Shown here piece by piece: positions 23,094-31,103 of a stretch of 34,921 bases of DNA; the first letter of the stretch is position 1, and each line of letters opens with the position of its first letter. The stretch is from Clostridia bacterium (GTDB taxonomy: Bacteria; Bacillota; Clostridia; Oscillospirales; Acutalibacteraceae): contig JAFQJH010000023.1 of the NCBI GenBank assembly GCA_017415025.1, positions 1 through 34,921 on the forward strand, read 5' to 3'. The position numbers and the translations under genes were made by a program. The notes under the pieces are model-generated. The model was not told the DNA's origin. It saw only the letters and a program-made list of their open reading frames with translations, and ran no database searches.

Positions 23094-24662
23094 TCAATCA
23101 TCAAAAAGATCAACAATAAGCTTACGAATTTCTTCTACTGCAATCTTAAAGACTTGTCGGATAATTCTTGCGGCTTTTTCGATGAAGTTTTCTGTTTCAA
23201 GCTCCGCATCCTCTCCGTCAGCAGAATAACAGCCGATGTTCGTGCTTGTTATTTCGTTCCCGTAAAAATCTGTCATAAGTCCGTCCTCGACCTCGAAGCC
23301 AGCACCGATTAGCGGTGAACCCTCCGCAAGCTGATACGCTTTTATCGGATCATCTCCGCCGACAAAGCCCGGAAGAGTATTCAACGCATCCCTGTCAAAC
23401 GAGGGATTGAAGGTATTGTAATAACAGTTGTTCGCAAACACGTTATTCGAATCTTTTAGTTCTTTGTTTACAAAATAAAACTTGTGTCCGTCCTTAAAGG
23501 TTATGATATTGTTAGCAAACAGCGAATCGTAAATCCGAGTCATCTGGAATTCAGGCGAATTGATTATCGTGTTGTTGTAAAAGCTGAAATTCCATTCGCC
23601 GTCAGCCACGCCGATTTTGTTTCTGCCCTGATTGTCATTGACGGACAAGCAATATCTTACCGTATTACCCCAATTTCCGCCGGCAGCGGGATTATTGCAC
23701 ATAAAGCGCATATTGTCGTGAGAATAAATATATTCATAAGTACAGTTATACGAGCCGTGGTCAAAATCCACCGTCATTCCGTCACCGTAGTTTTTCTGCC
23801 CTGCGATTTCGCAATAGCTGAAGGTGCAGTTCGATGAATAATGAGTCCACATAGCGGCGGTAAAATACAGAATTTGTCCGTTCTCATCAAGACCGACACC
23901 CTGACAACAGTCAATCGCACGGCAATGCGTTACCAGCGCACCGTCGCAGCCCTCAAGCACAACAGCCTCACCGTCCATATTGTAAAACTCACAGTTCTTT
24001 ACAAGGGCGTTCTTGTTAAGGTCCTGACTGCCGGTGAAAAATATGCCGTTGCCGACATCATATATTTTGCAGTTAATTGCCTGAAAGTCATTTACGGGAT
24101 ACGGTGAGCCTCCGTAACGCTTGATAACGATTGCCGCTCTGCCCGAAATCGGGCCTTCAGTATAATTGTCACGCGAGGTTACGGTATAGTTCTGCATATC
24201 GTGAAACTCGCAGTTTTCTATTCTGACACCCTTTGACTCCTTCGTAACTCCGTCAACCCATATACCGCCACCGTTGTGCGCAGTGATTTCAAAGCCCGAA
24301 ACAGTGACATAAGAGCAATCAAAAAGCTTCATAACAGCATCCCTTGCATCAGTGTTAAGATGCGGTTTTTCGCCCTCACCGTAAGAAGAAATAACAATAG
24401 GATCCTCCTGAGTTCCCGAGCAGGTAAGAGTAATTGCGCAGTCGTAATCTCCGCCGGACTTAAAGAGGATTTTATCCCCTGCCTCAAGCGTCAGCGTTTG
24501 AATATTAGCAACGGTTTTCCAAGCCGAGCCTTCGGACAAGCCCGAATTATTATCATCACCCGAACCGCTGTCGATGTAGTACGTCGTTCCTGCCGCAAAC
24601 ACAAACGGAGTCACGCTCAGAATGATTAAAATTGAAAGAATTACAGATATTACCTTTTTCAT
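23094..24662 (-). CDS. secreted right-handed parallel beta-helix protein with amphipathic C-terminal tail
   Basis: The start is ATG at 24662 (MKKVISVILSILIILSVTPF), since AGGAGGT lies just upstream; the product is 522 residues. After a signal peptide comes TYYIDSGSGDDNNSGLSEGSAWKTV (recognisable by YYIDSGSGDDNNSG and AWKTV), the usual start of beta-helix proteins. Then about ten coils follow with patterns such as VTVSGFEITAHNGGGIWV, RIENCEFHDMQNYTV, LVKNCEFYNMDGEAVVL and GSYNCTYEYIYSHDNM. Such folds occur in pectate lyase-like polysaccharide enzymes. No catalytic residues can be picked out. The last 30 residues are an amphipathic helix (VFKIAVEEIRKLIVDLFDD) similar in layout to the tail of the LRR protein. 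It has its own promoter and is monocistronic. Confidence 0.82.
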   Translation of the reverse strand: MKKVISVILSILIILSVTPFVFAAGTTYYIDSGSGDDNNSGLSEGSAWKTVANIQTLTLEAGDKILFKSGGDYDCAITLTCSGTQEDPIVISSYGEGEKPHLNTDARDAVMKLFDCSYVTVSGFEITAHNGGGIWVDGVTKESKGVRIENCEFHDMQNYTVTSRDNYTEGPISGRAAIVIKRYGGSPYPVNDFQAINCKIYDVGNGIFFTGSQDLNKNALVKNCEFYNMDGEAVVLEGCDGALVTHCRAIDCCQGVGLDENGQILYFTAAMWTHYSSNCTFSYCEIAGQKNYGDGMTVDFDHGSYNCTYEYIYSHDNMRFMCNNPAAGGNWGNTVRYCLSVNDNQGRNKIGVADGEWNFSFYNNTIINSPEFQMTRIYDSLFANNIITFKDGHKFYFVNKELKDSNNVFANNCYYNTFNPSFDRDALNTLPGFVGGDDPIKAYQLAEGSPLIGAGFEVEDGLMTDFYGNEITSTNIGCYSADGEDAELETENFIEKAARIIRQVFKIAVEEIRKLIVDLFDD

Positions 24663-24691
24663 AACAGTACCTCCTTTTTTCTGACAAAACA

Positions 24692-24720
24692 ATTATAGCA
24701 TTGAAATGAAGCAAATACAA
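24692..24720 (-). promoter_or_regulatory. promoter of the beta-helix gene
   Basis: On the minus strand TTGTAT (24715-24720) and a perfect TATAAT (24692-24697) are 17 bases apart, about 29 bases above the start codon. Confidence 0.6.
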
Positions 24721-24783
24721 CAAACAAATGATATAACTTTTTTTGAATTAATAGCACGTAAAGCTTTAGGTAAAAGAAGAACC

Positions 24784-24814
24784 CTCCGACATCAGATTTA
24801 ATCCGATGTCGGAG
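24784..24814 (-). terminator. terminator of the nine-gene zinc-ribbon/lipoprotein operon
   Basis: A perfect 10-bp stem (CTCCGACATC with GATGTCGGAG) lies 50 bases after the last stop codon and is followed on the minus strand by a T-rich stretch (TTCTTCTTTT). Confidence 0.75.
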
Positions 24815-24863
24815 AGTTTATCGTTAGATTTTATTTCATTTTTTACAGTTCAATTCGTTTTCA

Positions 24864-26054
24864 TTATCTGACAGATACAGGCTCTGACGGGTCGGTGGGT
24901 AAAGCAAAGATATTTTCTCCTTTGCTATCCAAGCCTGTTTTTGAAGTGGTGAGGAGTTTGACTTTACCGTTTTCAAAATTATAAACGCTGAGAGTGAAGT
25001 CCTTTCCCTCTTCTTCATTGTTCACGCTGAAAACACAGAGATAGCTTTTACCGTCTTTTGTTTTAACATAATATGGTTCAATATATGAGAACCATTCTGC
25101 TTCAAATTCCGAGCTTTCTGCATTTATGCTTATAGTATGGTAAAACTTGGTATCTTCATCGTAATGACCTGAAACGGTAAGCTCCTCCGTCTTTTTATCA
25201 CCTGTAATATCGGCATAAAACGGTGCTGATGCCGGCAAACTTACAACATACTCATCGGGCACGATAGTATATTTTTCATTGAACAAATCGGGATATTCTG
25301 CAAAGGTTACGGTTACGACCTGAATACCGAAATTTGTCGGAGCAATATCACCCGGATTGAAATAGAAAGCTACACCGTTGTAATCGAGAGTCCATGTGAT
25401 ACTGTCATCAGGAGTATTTTTAAAATATTCAATAACGGCAGTGTCGCCGCTCGGCTCATCTTCACCTATACGGCTCATAATCTCCTTTTCAACTGTTGCG
25501 GGAATTTCTGAAGTGTCAGCAAAAACATCTGCAAGAGCAAGCTCTTTTCCGCTCTCGGTATCATAATTAAGTCCGTTGAAGGAGCGTGAATCTTCCTTGC
25601 CGTAATCTTCAAGAATACTCACAGCAACACTGTCGGCTCGTCTTACCTGAACGTCAAGAGTTGAAACATAAGTTGAAAAGGCTTCGTTATTGCTTTCAAA
25701 TTCATCGGTTGCCAAAGCAATGAAATTATCCTTTTCGTCTTCCATTGTTCTCTTGCGCATAACAGAAGTTTCCGCAAGTGCTTTTGAAAGAAGCGGATAG
25801 TCTTTTTCCATTGCTTTATCAAGGGTAACATCCGTATATTCACTTCTTACAAGCATTGTGGAAGTATCCTTGTACCATTCGTAATCAGAAATATACTCCT
25901 TATTAAGCGAAAGAACAGATATTTCTCTATTTTCGGCATTTTCAGTTGTTCCGCTCGGAGTAGCCTCCTGCGGAGGCTTTTCTCCGCAAGAGGATAAAAC
26001 AACCGTGAAACACAGGGTCAATAATATACAAACAATTCTCTTTAACTTGTTCAT
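24864..26054 (-). CDS. lipoprotein with DUF3298-like domain
   Basis: This 396-residue protein has a lipoprotein signal peptide with the lipobox VLSSC, so Cys23 should be lipidated. Residues of about 45-270 look like the DUF4163/DUF3298 pair found in RsiV and PdaC: a first part with SLNKEYISDYEWYKD, then KELALADVFADTSEIP and AFYFNPGDIAPTNFGIQVV. RsiV uses this fold to bind lysozyme and PdaC is a peptidoglycan deacetylase with the same N-terminal module, so a cell wall or muramidase-binding role is possible. The C-terminal part (about 290-390) has repeated beta strands. It starts 5 bases after the preceding lipoprotein gene and is the last gene of the operon, followed by a terminator. Confidence 0.72.
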   Translation of the reverse strand: MNKLKRIVCILLTLCFTVVLSSCGEKPPQEATPSGTTENAENREISVLSLNKEYISDYEWYKDTSTMLVRSEYTDVTLDKAMEKDYPLLSKALAETSVMRKRTMEDEKDNFIALATDEFESNNEAFSTYVSTLDVQVRRADSVAVSILEDYGKEDSRSFNGLNYDTESGKELALADVFADTSEIPATVEKEIMSRIGEDEPSGDTAVIEYFKNTPDDSITWTLDYNGVAFYFNPGDIAPTNFGIQVVTVTFAEYPDLFNEKYTIVPDEYVVSLPASAPFYADITGDKKTEELTVSGHYDEDTKFYHTISINAESSEFEAEWFSYIEPYYVKTKDGKSYLCVFSVNNEEEGKDFTLSVYNFENGKVKLLTTSKTGLDSKGENIFALPTDPSEPVSVR

Positions 26055-26059
26055 TAAAA

Positions 26060-27484
26060 TCAGAATCCTTTAACGACAAACGCTACAAGCTCGGTTGCGG
26101 ATTTGTCTTCACGCTCGTCTGTCATAATTGTAAAGATACGACCGTCGGGAAGAACGGTTGAATCGCAGAACCACGGGTAATTTGTGGAGAAAAGATCTCC
26201 GTCCGAAATCTCTGCAACGAATTTGCCGCTGTTATCCCACACAAGAACATCTCTCATATTGCCGTCAAAAGCAATGTAGCCGTTGGAGGTCTGTGTAACA
26301 AATGTTACACTGCCGAGACCCTCGCCCTCTGCATCGCAGAGAGTTTTCTGCAGCTTACCGTCCTTGTTGTAAACAAATATCTTATGACCGCTTTCGTCAG
26401 CCGCATTTGCACAAACATAAATATTGTTCTCGTCAACACAAAGCTGCATTATTGTATCAGCTTCCTTGAAAACAATCGGCTTTGTAGTATAAGAATTTCC
26501 GCTGAAGGTTACAATACTACATTCATTCGAAGTGAAGAAATTTACGCCCCACTTGCCCGACGGATGAATTGCGAGGTTATCGATGTCTTCGTATGTTGCA
26601 ACTGTTTTGCCGTCCTTGATGCAGAGAATGTCATTCATTGAACCGCTTACCCAGAGAGTACCGTCGGCTGTTGCTTCAACTCTGTCATAATCATCTTCGG
26701 GAAGCTCAATTGCCTTTACAAAAGCCAATACCGAGCCGTCATAGTGACATTCACTGAGCTCGCCGTCAACAAGAACATATACTCTGTCACCGATTGCGGC
26801 AACGGAATGGTCAAATGTTTCAAAGGTTGTGACAGGCTTTTCAAACGGGACAAAAGTTGAACTAATTGTCAGCGAGCCTGCCTGTGCGCTTGCAGGTTTA
26901 GCAGAGAAGGGCTTGCCTTCCCATTCCCACGGGCCGTCTTCATTTCCGATATCTTTAATGTTAAATGTTATACCATCGAGAAGTGCCTGAATGTGGGCAT
27001 CCTTGATATCGGTTGTGTCAAACTTGACGTAAACCGATGCGTTTGCACCTTCAATACGGTTAAAATAAACGAGAGTTTCTTCGCCGTCGTCATATTTGAG
27101 AAGGTCAACGCCGCCGATTTTAACGGTTTTATAAGACTTGTTCACTTCATATTCATACTGATTAAAACCGTAATAAACAAGGTCTTCACGGAAGTCGTAA
27201 GGCTCATCAATTTCAACGCTGATTGTTGCCTCGACCAAGTAATATTCGTTGTCCTCGGGGTCAAGCACCTGAAGAACAGCTTTGGAGTATTCCTCTTCAT
27301 TCTTGAAGTCTTCTTCAATATTTATCCAGCCGTCACTGAGTCTAACCTCAAAGAATGAGGTTGTGATGTCTGCGTTACCCGAAGGTTGTTTAGTGTCGTT
27401 GGGTTTATCGGGATTTTTATCGCCGCAAGCCGCAAGTGAAAATACCATTACAAACGCAAGAAGTAATGCGAATATTTTTTTCAT
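26060..27484 (-). CDS. lipoprotein with beta-propeller-like C-terminal half
   Basis: The 474-residue protein starts MKKIFALLLAFVMVFSLAAC, a lipoprotein signal with the lipidated Cys20, followed by an Asp/Lys/Pro-rich linker. Residues of about 40-175 form a domain of alternating strands and helices (FFEVRLSDGWINIEEDF and YYGFNQYEYEVNKSYKTV) similar to surface domains of unknown function. Residues of about 215-470 contain repeated blades such as GDRVYVLVDGELSECHYDG, DGTLWVSGSMNDILCIKDG and NNIYVCANAADESGHKIFV, which suggests a beta-propeller. No catalytic motif was seen. It lies 27 bases after the DUF6935 gene and 5 bases before the second lipoprotein gene. Confidence 0.65.
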   Translation of the reverse strand: MKKIFALLLAFVMVFSLAACGDKNPDKPNDTKQPSGNADITTSFFEVRLSDGWINIEEDFKNEEEYSKAVLQVLDPEDNEYYLVEATISVEIDEPYDFREDLVYYGFNQYEYEVNKSYKTVKIGGVDLLKYDDGEETLVYFNRIEGANASVYVKFDTTDIKDAHIQALLDGITFNIKDIGNEDGPWEWEGKPFSAKPASAQAGSLTISSTFVPFEKPVTTFETFDHSVAAIGDRVYVLVDGELSECHYDGSVLAFVKAIELPEDDYDRVEATADGTLWVSGSMNDILCIKDGKTVATYEDIDNLAIHPSGKWGVNFFTSNECSIVTFSGNSYTTKPIVFKEADTIMQLCVDENNIYVCANAADESGHKIFVYNKDGKLQKTLCDAEGEGLGSVTFVTQTSNGYIAFDGNMRDVLVWDNSGKFVAEISDGDLFSTNYPWFCDSTVLPDGRIFTIMTDEREDKSATELVAFVVKGF

Positions 27485-27511
27485 ATAAAAATCTCCTTTG
27501 CTTTAATTATG

Positions 27512-28123
27512 TTATGCCCAGGGGTCTTCTTCTACGGGCACACGGATGTCGGCAAGACACTGGATTTCAACAAGGAACCATTGTCCCGTTGAAGGCTTTT
27601 TGCGAAGCTTCATCGGTCTCGGGTTATCCGCACCGCCGCTCTGAACATAGAGCGTTGCCCAATTTTCGTTATCAAAAGAGTACGGGTTTTCAATAACTGT
27701 TATTTTATAGGGTGTATCGGGCTGATAACCGTTCTGCGGAGTTGCTCCCTCAAAAAATGAGCGTGCTTTATAGCCCTCAGAGCCAAGGTGCTCCTTGATG
27801 AACTGCTTTTCAAAGCCGCTGATTTCACCGGGTCCCTTGAGAAAGTTCAGCATCTCGATTGTTGCATCTGGGTTGTGCTCATAATTGCATAAAGCCGCAA
27901 GAGTAAGCGCTGTTGTTTTAAAAGCAGAATCAAGGCTTGCCTCGGGGAGAGCCTGAAGCTCTGTGACATTTGTCGGAAGTGACGCAAAGGTAAAGGTTTC
28001 GGTATGATTTTTACCCTTACCGACTGACTGTACGGCATTGTTCACCGCATTGTTTATTCCTTGCGAAACCTCTCTTTTGATTGCGGATTCTGCCTGTCTT
28101 TTAAGTGAATCAAAAAGTCCCAT
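27512..28123 (-). CDS. DUF6935-like small protein of the zinc-ribbon operon
   Basis: This 203-residue protein begins MGLFDSLKRQAESAIKREV, the same MGLFD/MGLIK style start seen in two other proteins of the operon. It has an amphipathic N-terminal helix and no signal peptide. The body includes FTFASLPTNVTELQALPEA, LNFLKGPGEISGFEKQFI and GYKARSFFEGATPQNGY, followed by strands (PYKITVIENPYSF, WATLYVQSGGADNPRPMKL) and a C-terminal KPSTGQWFLVEIQCLADIRVP. I associate this pattern with DUF6935, which has no known function. It lies 20 bases after the TPM gene. An amphipathic N-terminus could bind it to the membrane. Confidence 0.6.
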   Translation of the reverse strand: MGLFDSLKRQAESAIKREVSQGINNAVNNAVQSVGKGKNHTETFTFASLPTNVTELQALPEASLDSAFKTTALTLAALCNYEHNPDATIEMLNFLKGPGEISGFEKQFIKEHLGSEGYKARSFFEGATPQNGYQPDTPYKITVIENPYSFDNENWATLYVQSGGADNPRPMKLRKKPSTGQWFLVEIQCLADIRVPVEEDPWA

Positions 28124-28143
28124 AGGAAATCCCTCCTTAAAGG

Positions 28144-28878
28144 TTAATTTTTGTTTTCCTGCTTCGGTTTTTCTCTGCGTTCAACATTACTGTAAAGGAA
28201 ATTATCTGCGCTGCCCGTAATAATCATACTGCCCGGGCGTGTGTAAACCGTTGCATTTTTCTGCATATAAACCGACTTGTTTTTTGAAGCGATTGAATTG
28301 ATGATAAGGAAGCCTATTAACAGACCGATTCCCAAAGAAACGGGAATCCAGATAATACCCACACCGTCCTTTTCTTCGGAGGTGTCATCATCTGTTGTAA
28401 CGGCTTGCGCATTATCGGACGCTGTTTCGCCGCTTGCAAGCAAGCTTTCCGCCGCCTTATAGTAGTCGGAAATGCCGCCGTAATAGCTGTTGCTTGAGTT
28501 GTAAGCGTCACGCATTTCACTGACCGCTTCTTCGTCAAAGATTTCTTCTGCATTGCCTGATGTGAACATTCCGTAGGTGCTTTCACTGTCATTATGCACA
28601 AGGATAAATCCGTTTTCGTTATCGGTGTTATCGGTATAAATTTTCTGTGCATATTCGCTGTCAGACATTCCGTCAGTATCCCGAGCTATACCAAGCATAA
28701 TGCAGATACCGTAAGTGCTTTCGATTTTTTCTGCATAAGCTTCGAGCTCTTCAATTTCGTCATAGGTCAGGTTTCCTGCAGGGTCTTCAATGTATTGGTA
28801 TGTATAGGCTGATGCAGAAATCACCATTGATAAACTGATTATCACCGCAATAAGAATTGCAACAAACTTTTTAGTCAT
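28144..28878 (-). CDS. TPM domain membrane protein (YdjH/YgcG-like)
   Basis: The 244-residue protein has an N-terminal signal peptide (about 1-25) and a TPM domain (about 30-160) with YIEDPAGNLTYDEIEELEAYA, YGICIMLGIARDTDGM and NGFILVHNDSESTYGMFTSG. A membrane helix (about 173-195, IIWIPVSLGIGLLIGFLI) is followed by a cytoplasmic tail with NKSVYMQKNATVYTRPGS. This topology matches YgcG and Bacillus YdjH. TPM domains are extracytoplasmic; some have phosphatase-like activity, others act in photosystem repair, so the role here is open. It lies 14 bases after the YdjG-like gene and has an overlapping transcription unit with it. Its neighbours are the same as in the ydjGHI cluster. Confidence 0.8.
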   Translation of the reverse strand: MTKKFVAILIAVIISLSMVISASAYTYQYIEDPAGNLTYDEIEELEAYAEKIESTYGICIMLGIARDTDGMSDSEYAQKIYTDNTDNENGFILVHNDSESTYGMFTSGNAEEIFDEEAVSEMRDAYNSSNSYYGGISDYYKAAESLLASGETASDNAQAVTTDDDTSEEKDGVGIIWIPVSLGIGLLIGFLIINSIASKNKSVYMQKNATVYTRPGSMIITGSADNFLYSNVERREKPKQENKN

Positions 28879-28892
28879 ATTTCTGCACCTCC

Positions 28893-29963
28893 TTAAAACA
28901 GCTCAATCAGCCATAAAAGGCCGTAGATGAGAGCACCTATACCTGCACCGAGTAAAAGCGAAGCCTTTGTAACGGCTTTTTTATCCGTCGGGATATTGCC
29001 GACGAATTTTCCCGTCTGTCCGTTCATTGCAAAGGTAAAATTCTCACCGTTCCACTTTGTGCTGAGAAGCCACACGGGATAAAGTGCGTATTTGTATAAG
29101 CCGTTGGCAACGTTCATATTCGCACTCTGATTTTCAACCTCATCATAGCCCTTTACGGTTTCTTTGAAAGAATCAATGATGCTTTGTCTGATTCTTTCGT
29201 TTGCTCTCGGCATACTTTCCTCTGCCGTCACATCATACTTATCTGCAAGATAGCCTGCAAGATATGCGGTGTTAAAATCAACAGCCTGTGATAAATCAAA
29301 GGGTTCAACGGATTCCATAAGGTCATCGGGCATTTTTGTTGAGCCGTCAACGGGAATGTTGTCAAAGCCGATGTTGCCGCTTCTGTAAACATCAAAATAT
29401 GAAGTTTCGGTGTAGTCGTAATTTTCGTCCGACCATTTCTTTACTTTTGTAGCTTTATAGTTTGCGTTGCCGATTGCATCACAGGTGAAGAGCCAATGAG
29501 GTACATAAACGCCCTTGACTTCTTCGAGGCGGTTATCGGCAAGAAATGATTTCGGAACAAACTTCTTTGTTGAAATATGCTTTTTAAGTGCTTCCTTTGC
29601 CGCCTTTTTATCGAGCTTAAAGGGAATAACGAGGTCGGGTCTGAGTGCACCCGAAAACTGACCCTTCATAACAACCTGATTGCCGCAATACGGACAGGTT
29701 GTTGCGCCTGTTGTTGAGTCGGCAACAATTTCACCGCCGCAGGAATTGCAGGCATAGACGCTCATACCGTCTGTTTCACCTGCGCCCCATTGTGAGCCCT
29801 GTGAATTCCAGCTTATCTGTTCAACCTGATTTGCCGTATCCTCGGGCATCGCGGTAATATCAAATTCGGTGTCGCAGTAAGGACATTTCAGCTTTTGAAC
29901 ACCTGTATTGAACTCAACCGCACCGCCGCAACACGGACATTTCTGTTCAAGAATTGTTGACAA
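28893..29963 (-). CDS. YdjG-like double zinc-ribbon membrane protein
   Basis: The 356-residue protein opens with two TFIIB-type zinc ribbons: CPCCGG and CPYC (residues 9-31 region), and CNSCGG with CPYCGN (about 73-98). A conserved central domain follows (LRPDLVIPFKLDKKAAKEALKK read as RPDLVIPFKL, then GVYVPHWLFTCDAIGNAN and YKYALYPVWLLSTKW). It ends with a hydrophobic segment (about 335-352) that should be a membrane helix. This organisation matches Bacillus YdjG, which acts with YdjH and YdjI at the membrane. The zinc ribbons face the cytoplasm. Zinc ribbons here may bind protein partners and need not bind DNA. It is 2 bases after a small membrane protein gene. Confidence 0.8.
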   Translation of the reverse strand: MSTILEQKCPCCGGAVEFNTGVQKLKCPYCDTEFDITAMPEDTANQVEQISWNSQGSQWGAGETDGMSVYACNSCGGEIVADSTTGATTCPYCGNQVVMKGQFSGALRPDLVIPFKLDKKAAKEALKKHISTKKFVPKSFLADNRLEEVKGVYVPHWLFTCDAIGNANYKATKVKKWSDENYDYTETSYFDVYRSGNIGFDNIPVDGSTKMPDDLMESVEPFDLSQAVDFNTAYLAGYLADKYDVTAEESMPRANERIRQSIIDSFKETVKGYDEVENQSANMNVANGLYKYALYPVWLLSTKWNGENFTFAMNGQTGKFVGNIPTDKKAVTKASLLLGAGIGALIYGLLWLIELF

Positions 29964-29965
29964 GG

Positions 29966-30124
29966 TTAATCATCTCCTTGCTTGTTTATATCTGAATCAT
30001 AATAAATCATACCGTTTTTATCCGGTACATAGAACTTGGTTTTGTAATACCACACACCTGCCGCAATGGCGGCGATCAATGCAATAATCACGATAATAAT
30101 GACTGCGGTTTTTATTCTGCTCAT
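29966..30124 (-). CDS. small single-span membrane protein
   Basis: The start is ATG at 30124 (MSRIKTAVIIIVIIALIAAI), which overlaps the TGA stop of the upstream gene as ATGA. The product is 52 residues with one membrane helix (about 6-26), followed by AGVWYYKTKFYVPDKNG and a charged C-terminus. A longer frame would extend into the neighbouring zinc-ribbon coding region and is not favoured. No family is recognised. Overlap with the upstream gene and 2 bases to the YdjG-like gene suggest that it is made in similar amounts to them and may be part of the same membrane complex. Confidence 0.65.
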   Translation of the reverse strand: MSRIKTAVIIIVIIALIAAIAAGVWYYKTKFYVPDKNGMIYYDSDINKQGDD

Positions 30125-31083
30125 CTCTGTCGGGGTGTTCCGCAGCAAGCGCAGAATGCACCGCCTTCGTTTGTTGCGTTACAAGCGGGACATACCCAAG
30201 CCTGTGATACAGGAGGCTGTCCGTAAGCAGGCTGCTGATTGTAGCCCTGATTCATGGGCTGATTATACCCATTATTCATAGGCTGGTTGTAACCGTTATT
30301 CATCGGCTGATTATATCCGTTAGCGGGAGCATAACCGTTGTTCATCGGCTGATTGTAGGCATTCTGCTGTGCATAGGGGTTTGCCTGAGGCTGACCGTAA
30401 GCACCTGCAGGAGCATAGCCCTGATTCATCGGCATACCGTTATTCATAGGCTGATTATATCCGCCACCCATCGGCATACCTGCATTGCCGTTCTGTGTGA
30501 GGTTGCTTATAACCTGCTGTGCGGTCTGCTGATAACGGTTATATTCCATTGTGCCCATACCCTCAACGTCGCTGTCATTGAGTTTTGCGGTAATTTCATC
30601 AAAGTAAGGATTGTTTACCTTGATATCAATGTAGAAATCGTAAGTAAATTTGTATCTCGGCGGATTGTAGCTTACCTGCTCGCCGTCTTTACCCTGTGTA
30701 TAGATTTCTTCACGGTCTTCATCAACCCTGAGGTTACAGCCCGCAACGCTTGAAAGCGGAATAACATCGGGGTTTTCGTCGCTCCAACTTCCGGGATTGC
30801 GGCGCGAAACAACAAAGCTCTGCTTCATCGGGTCGATATAGATTTTATCGTCCTCACCAAAGGTGAACATCGGTGAAAAGCCGGCAAGAATCTGCTTGTT
30901 CTGCTCTCTGTATTCAAGCTGCTGTTTGATTTCATTAACAGTAGAGCTTCTTCTTTCGCTGAAGAAGGGAGAAAGCTTTTTTGCACAGTCCTTACACATA
31001 TTGCCGTCTTCAAGCTTTCTGTTGCCTAAAAGTCCAATTTTATCACCGCAGATATCGCAATATTTTTTGTCAAAAAGTCCCAT
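30121..31083 (-). CDS. DUF4428-type zinc-ribbon protein with Asn/Gln/Pro-rich repeats
   Basis: This 320-residue protein starts with a DUF4428-like zinc ribbon (CDICGDKIGLLGNRKLEDG followed by CKDC, residues 8-33). Next is a PH-like beta-rich domain (about 70-165), with FGEDDKIYIDPMKQSFVV and PPRYKFTYDFYIDIKV. Residues of about 205-295 consist of repeated NQPMNNGYN/NQGY/QPMN units, a low-complexity, flexible region. It ends with a zinc ribbon, WVCPACNATNEGGAFCACCG. The repeats could drive assembly or condensation, which is inference. It lies 20 bases after the SPFH gene, and its final bases overlap the start of the small membrane protein gene. Confidence 0.75.
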   Translation of the reverse strand: MGLFDKKYCDICGDKIGLLGNRKLEDGNMCKDCAKKLSPFFSERRSSTVNEIKQQLEYREQNKQILAGFSPMFTFGEDDKIYIDPMKQSFVVSRRNPGSWSDENPDVIPLSSVAGCNLRVDEDREEIYTQGKDGEQVSYNPPRYKFTYDFYIDIKVNNPYFDEITAKLNDSDVEGMGTMEYNRYQQTAQQVISNLTQNGNAGMPMGGGYNQPMNNGMPMNQGYAPAGAYGQPQANPYAQQNAYNQPMNNGYAPANGYNQPMNNGYNQPMNNGYNQPMNQGYNQQPAYGQPPVSQAWVCPACNATNEGGAFCACCGTPRQR

Positions 31084-31103
31084 AGTTAAATCTCCTTTAC
31101 AAA

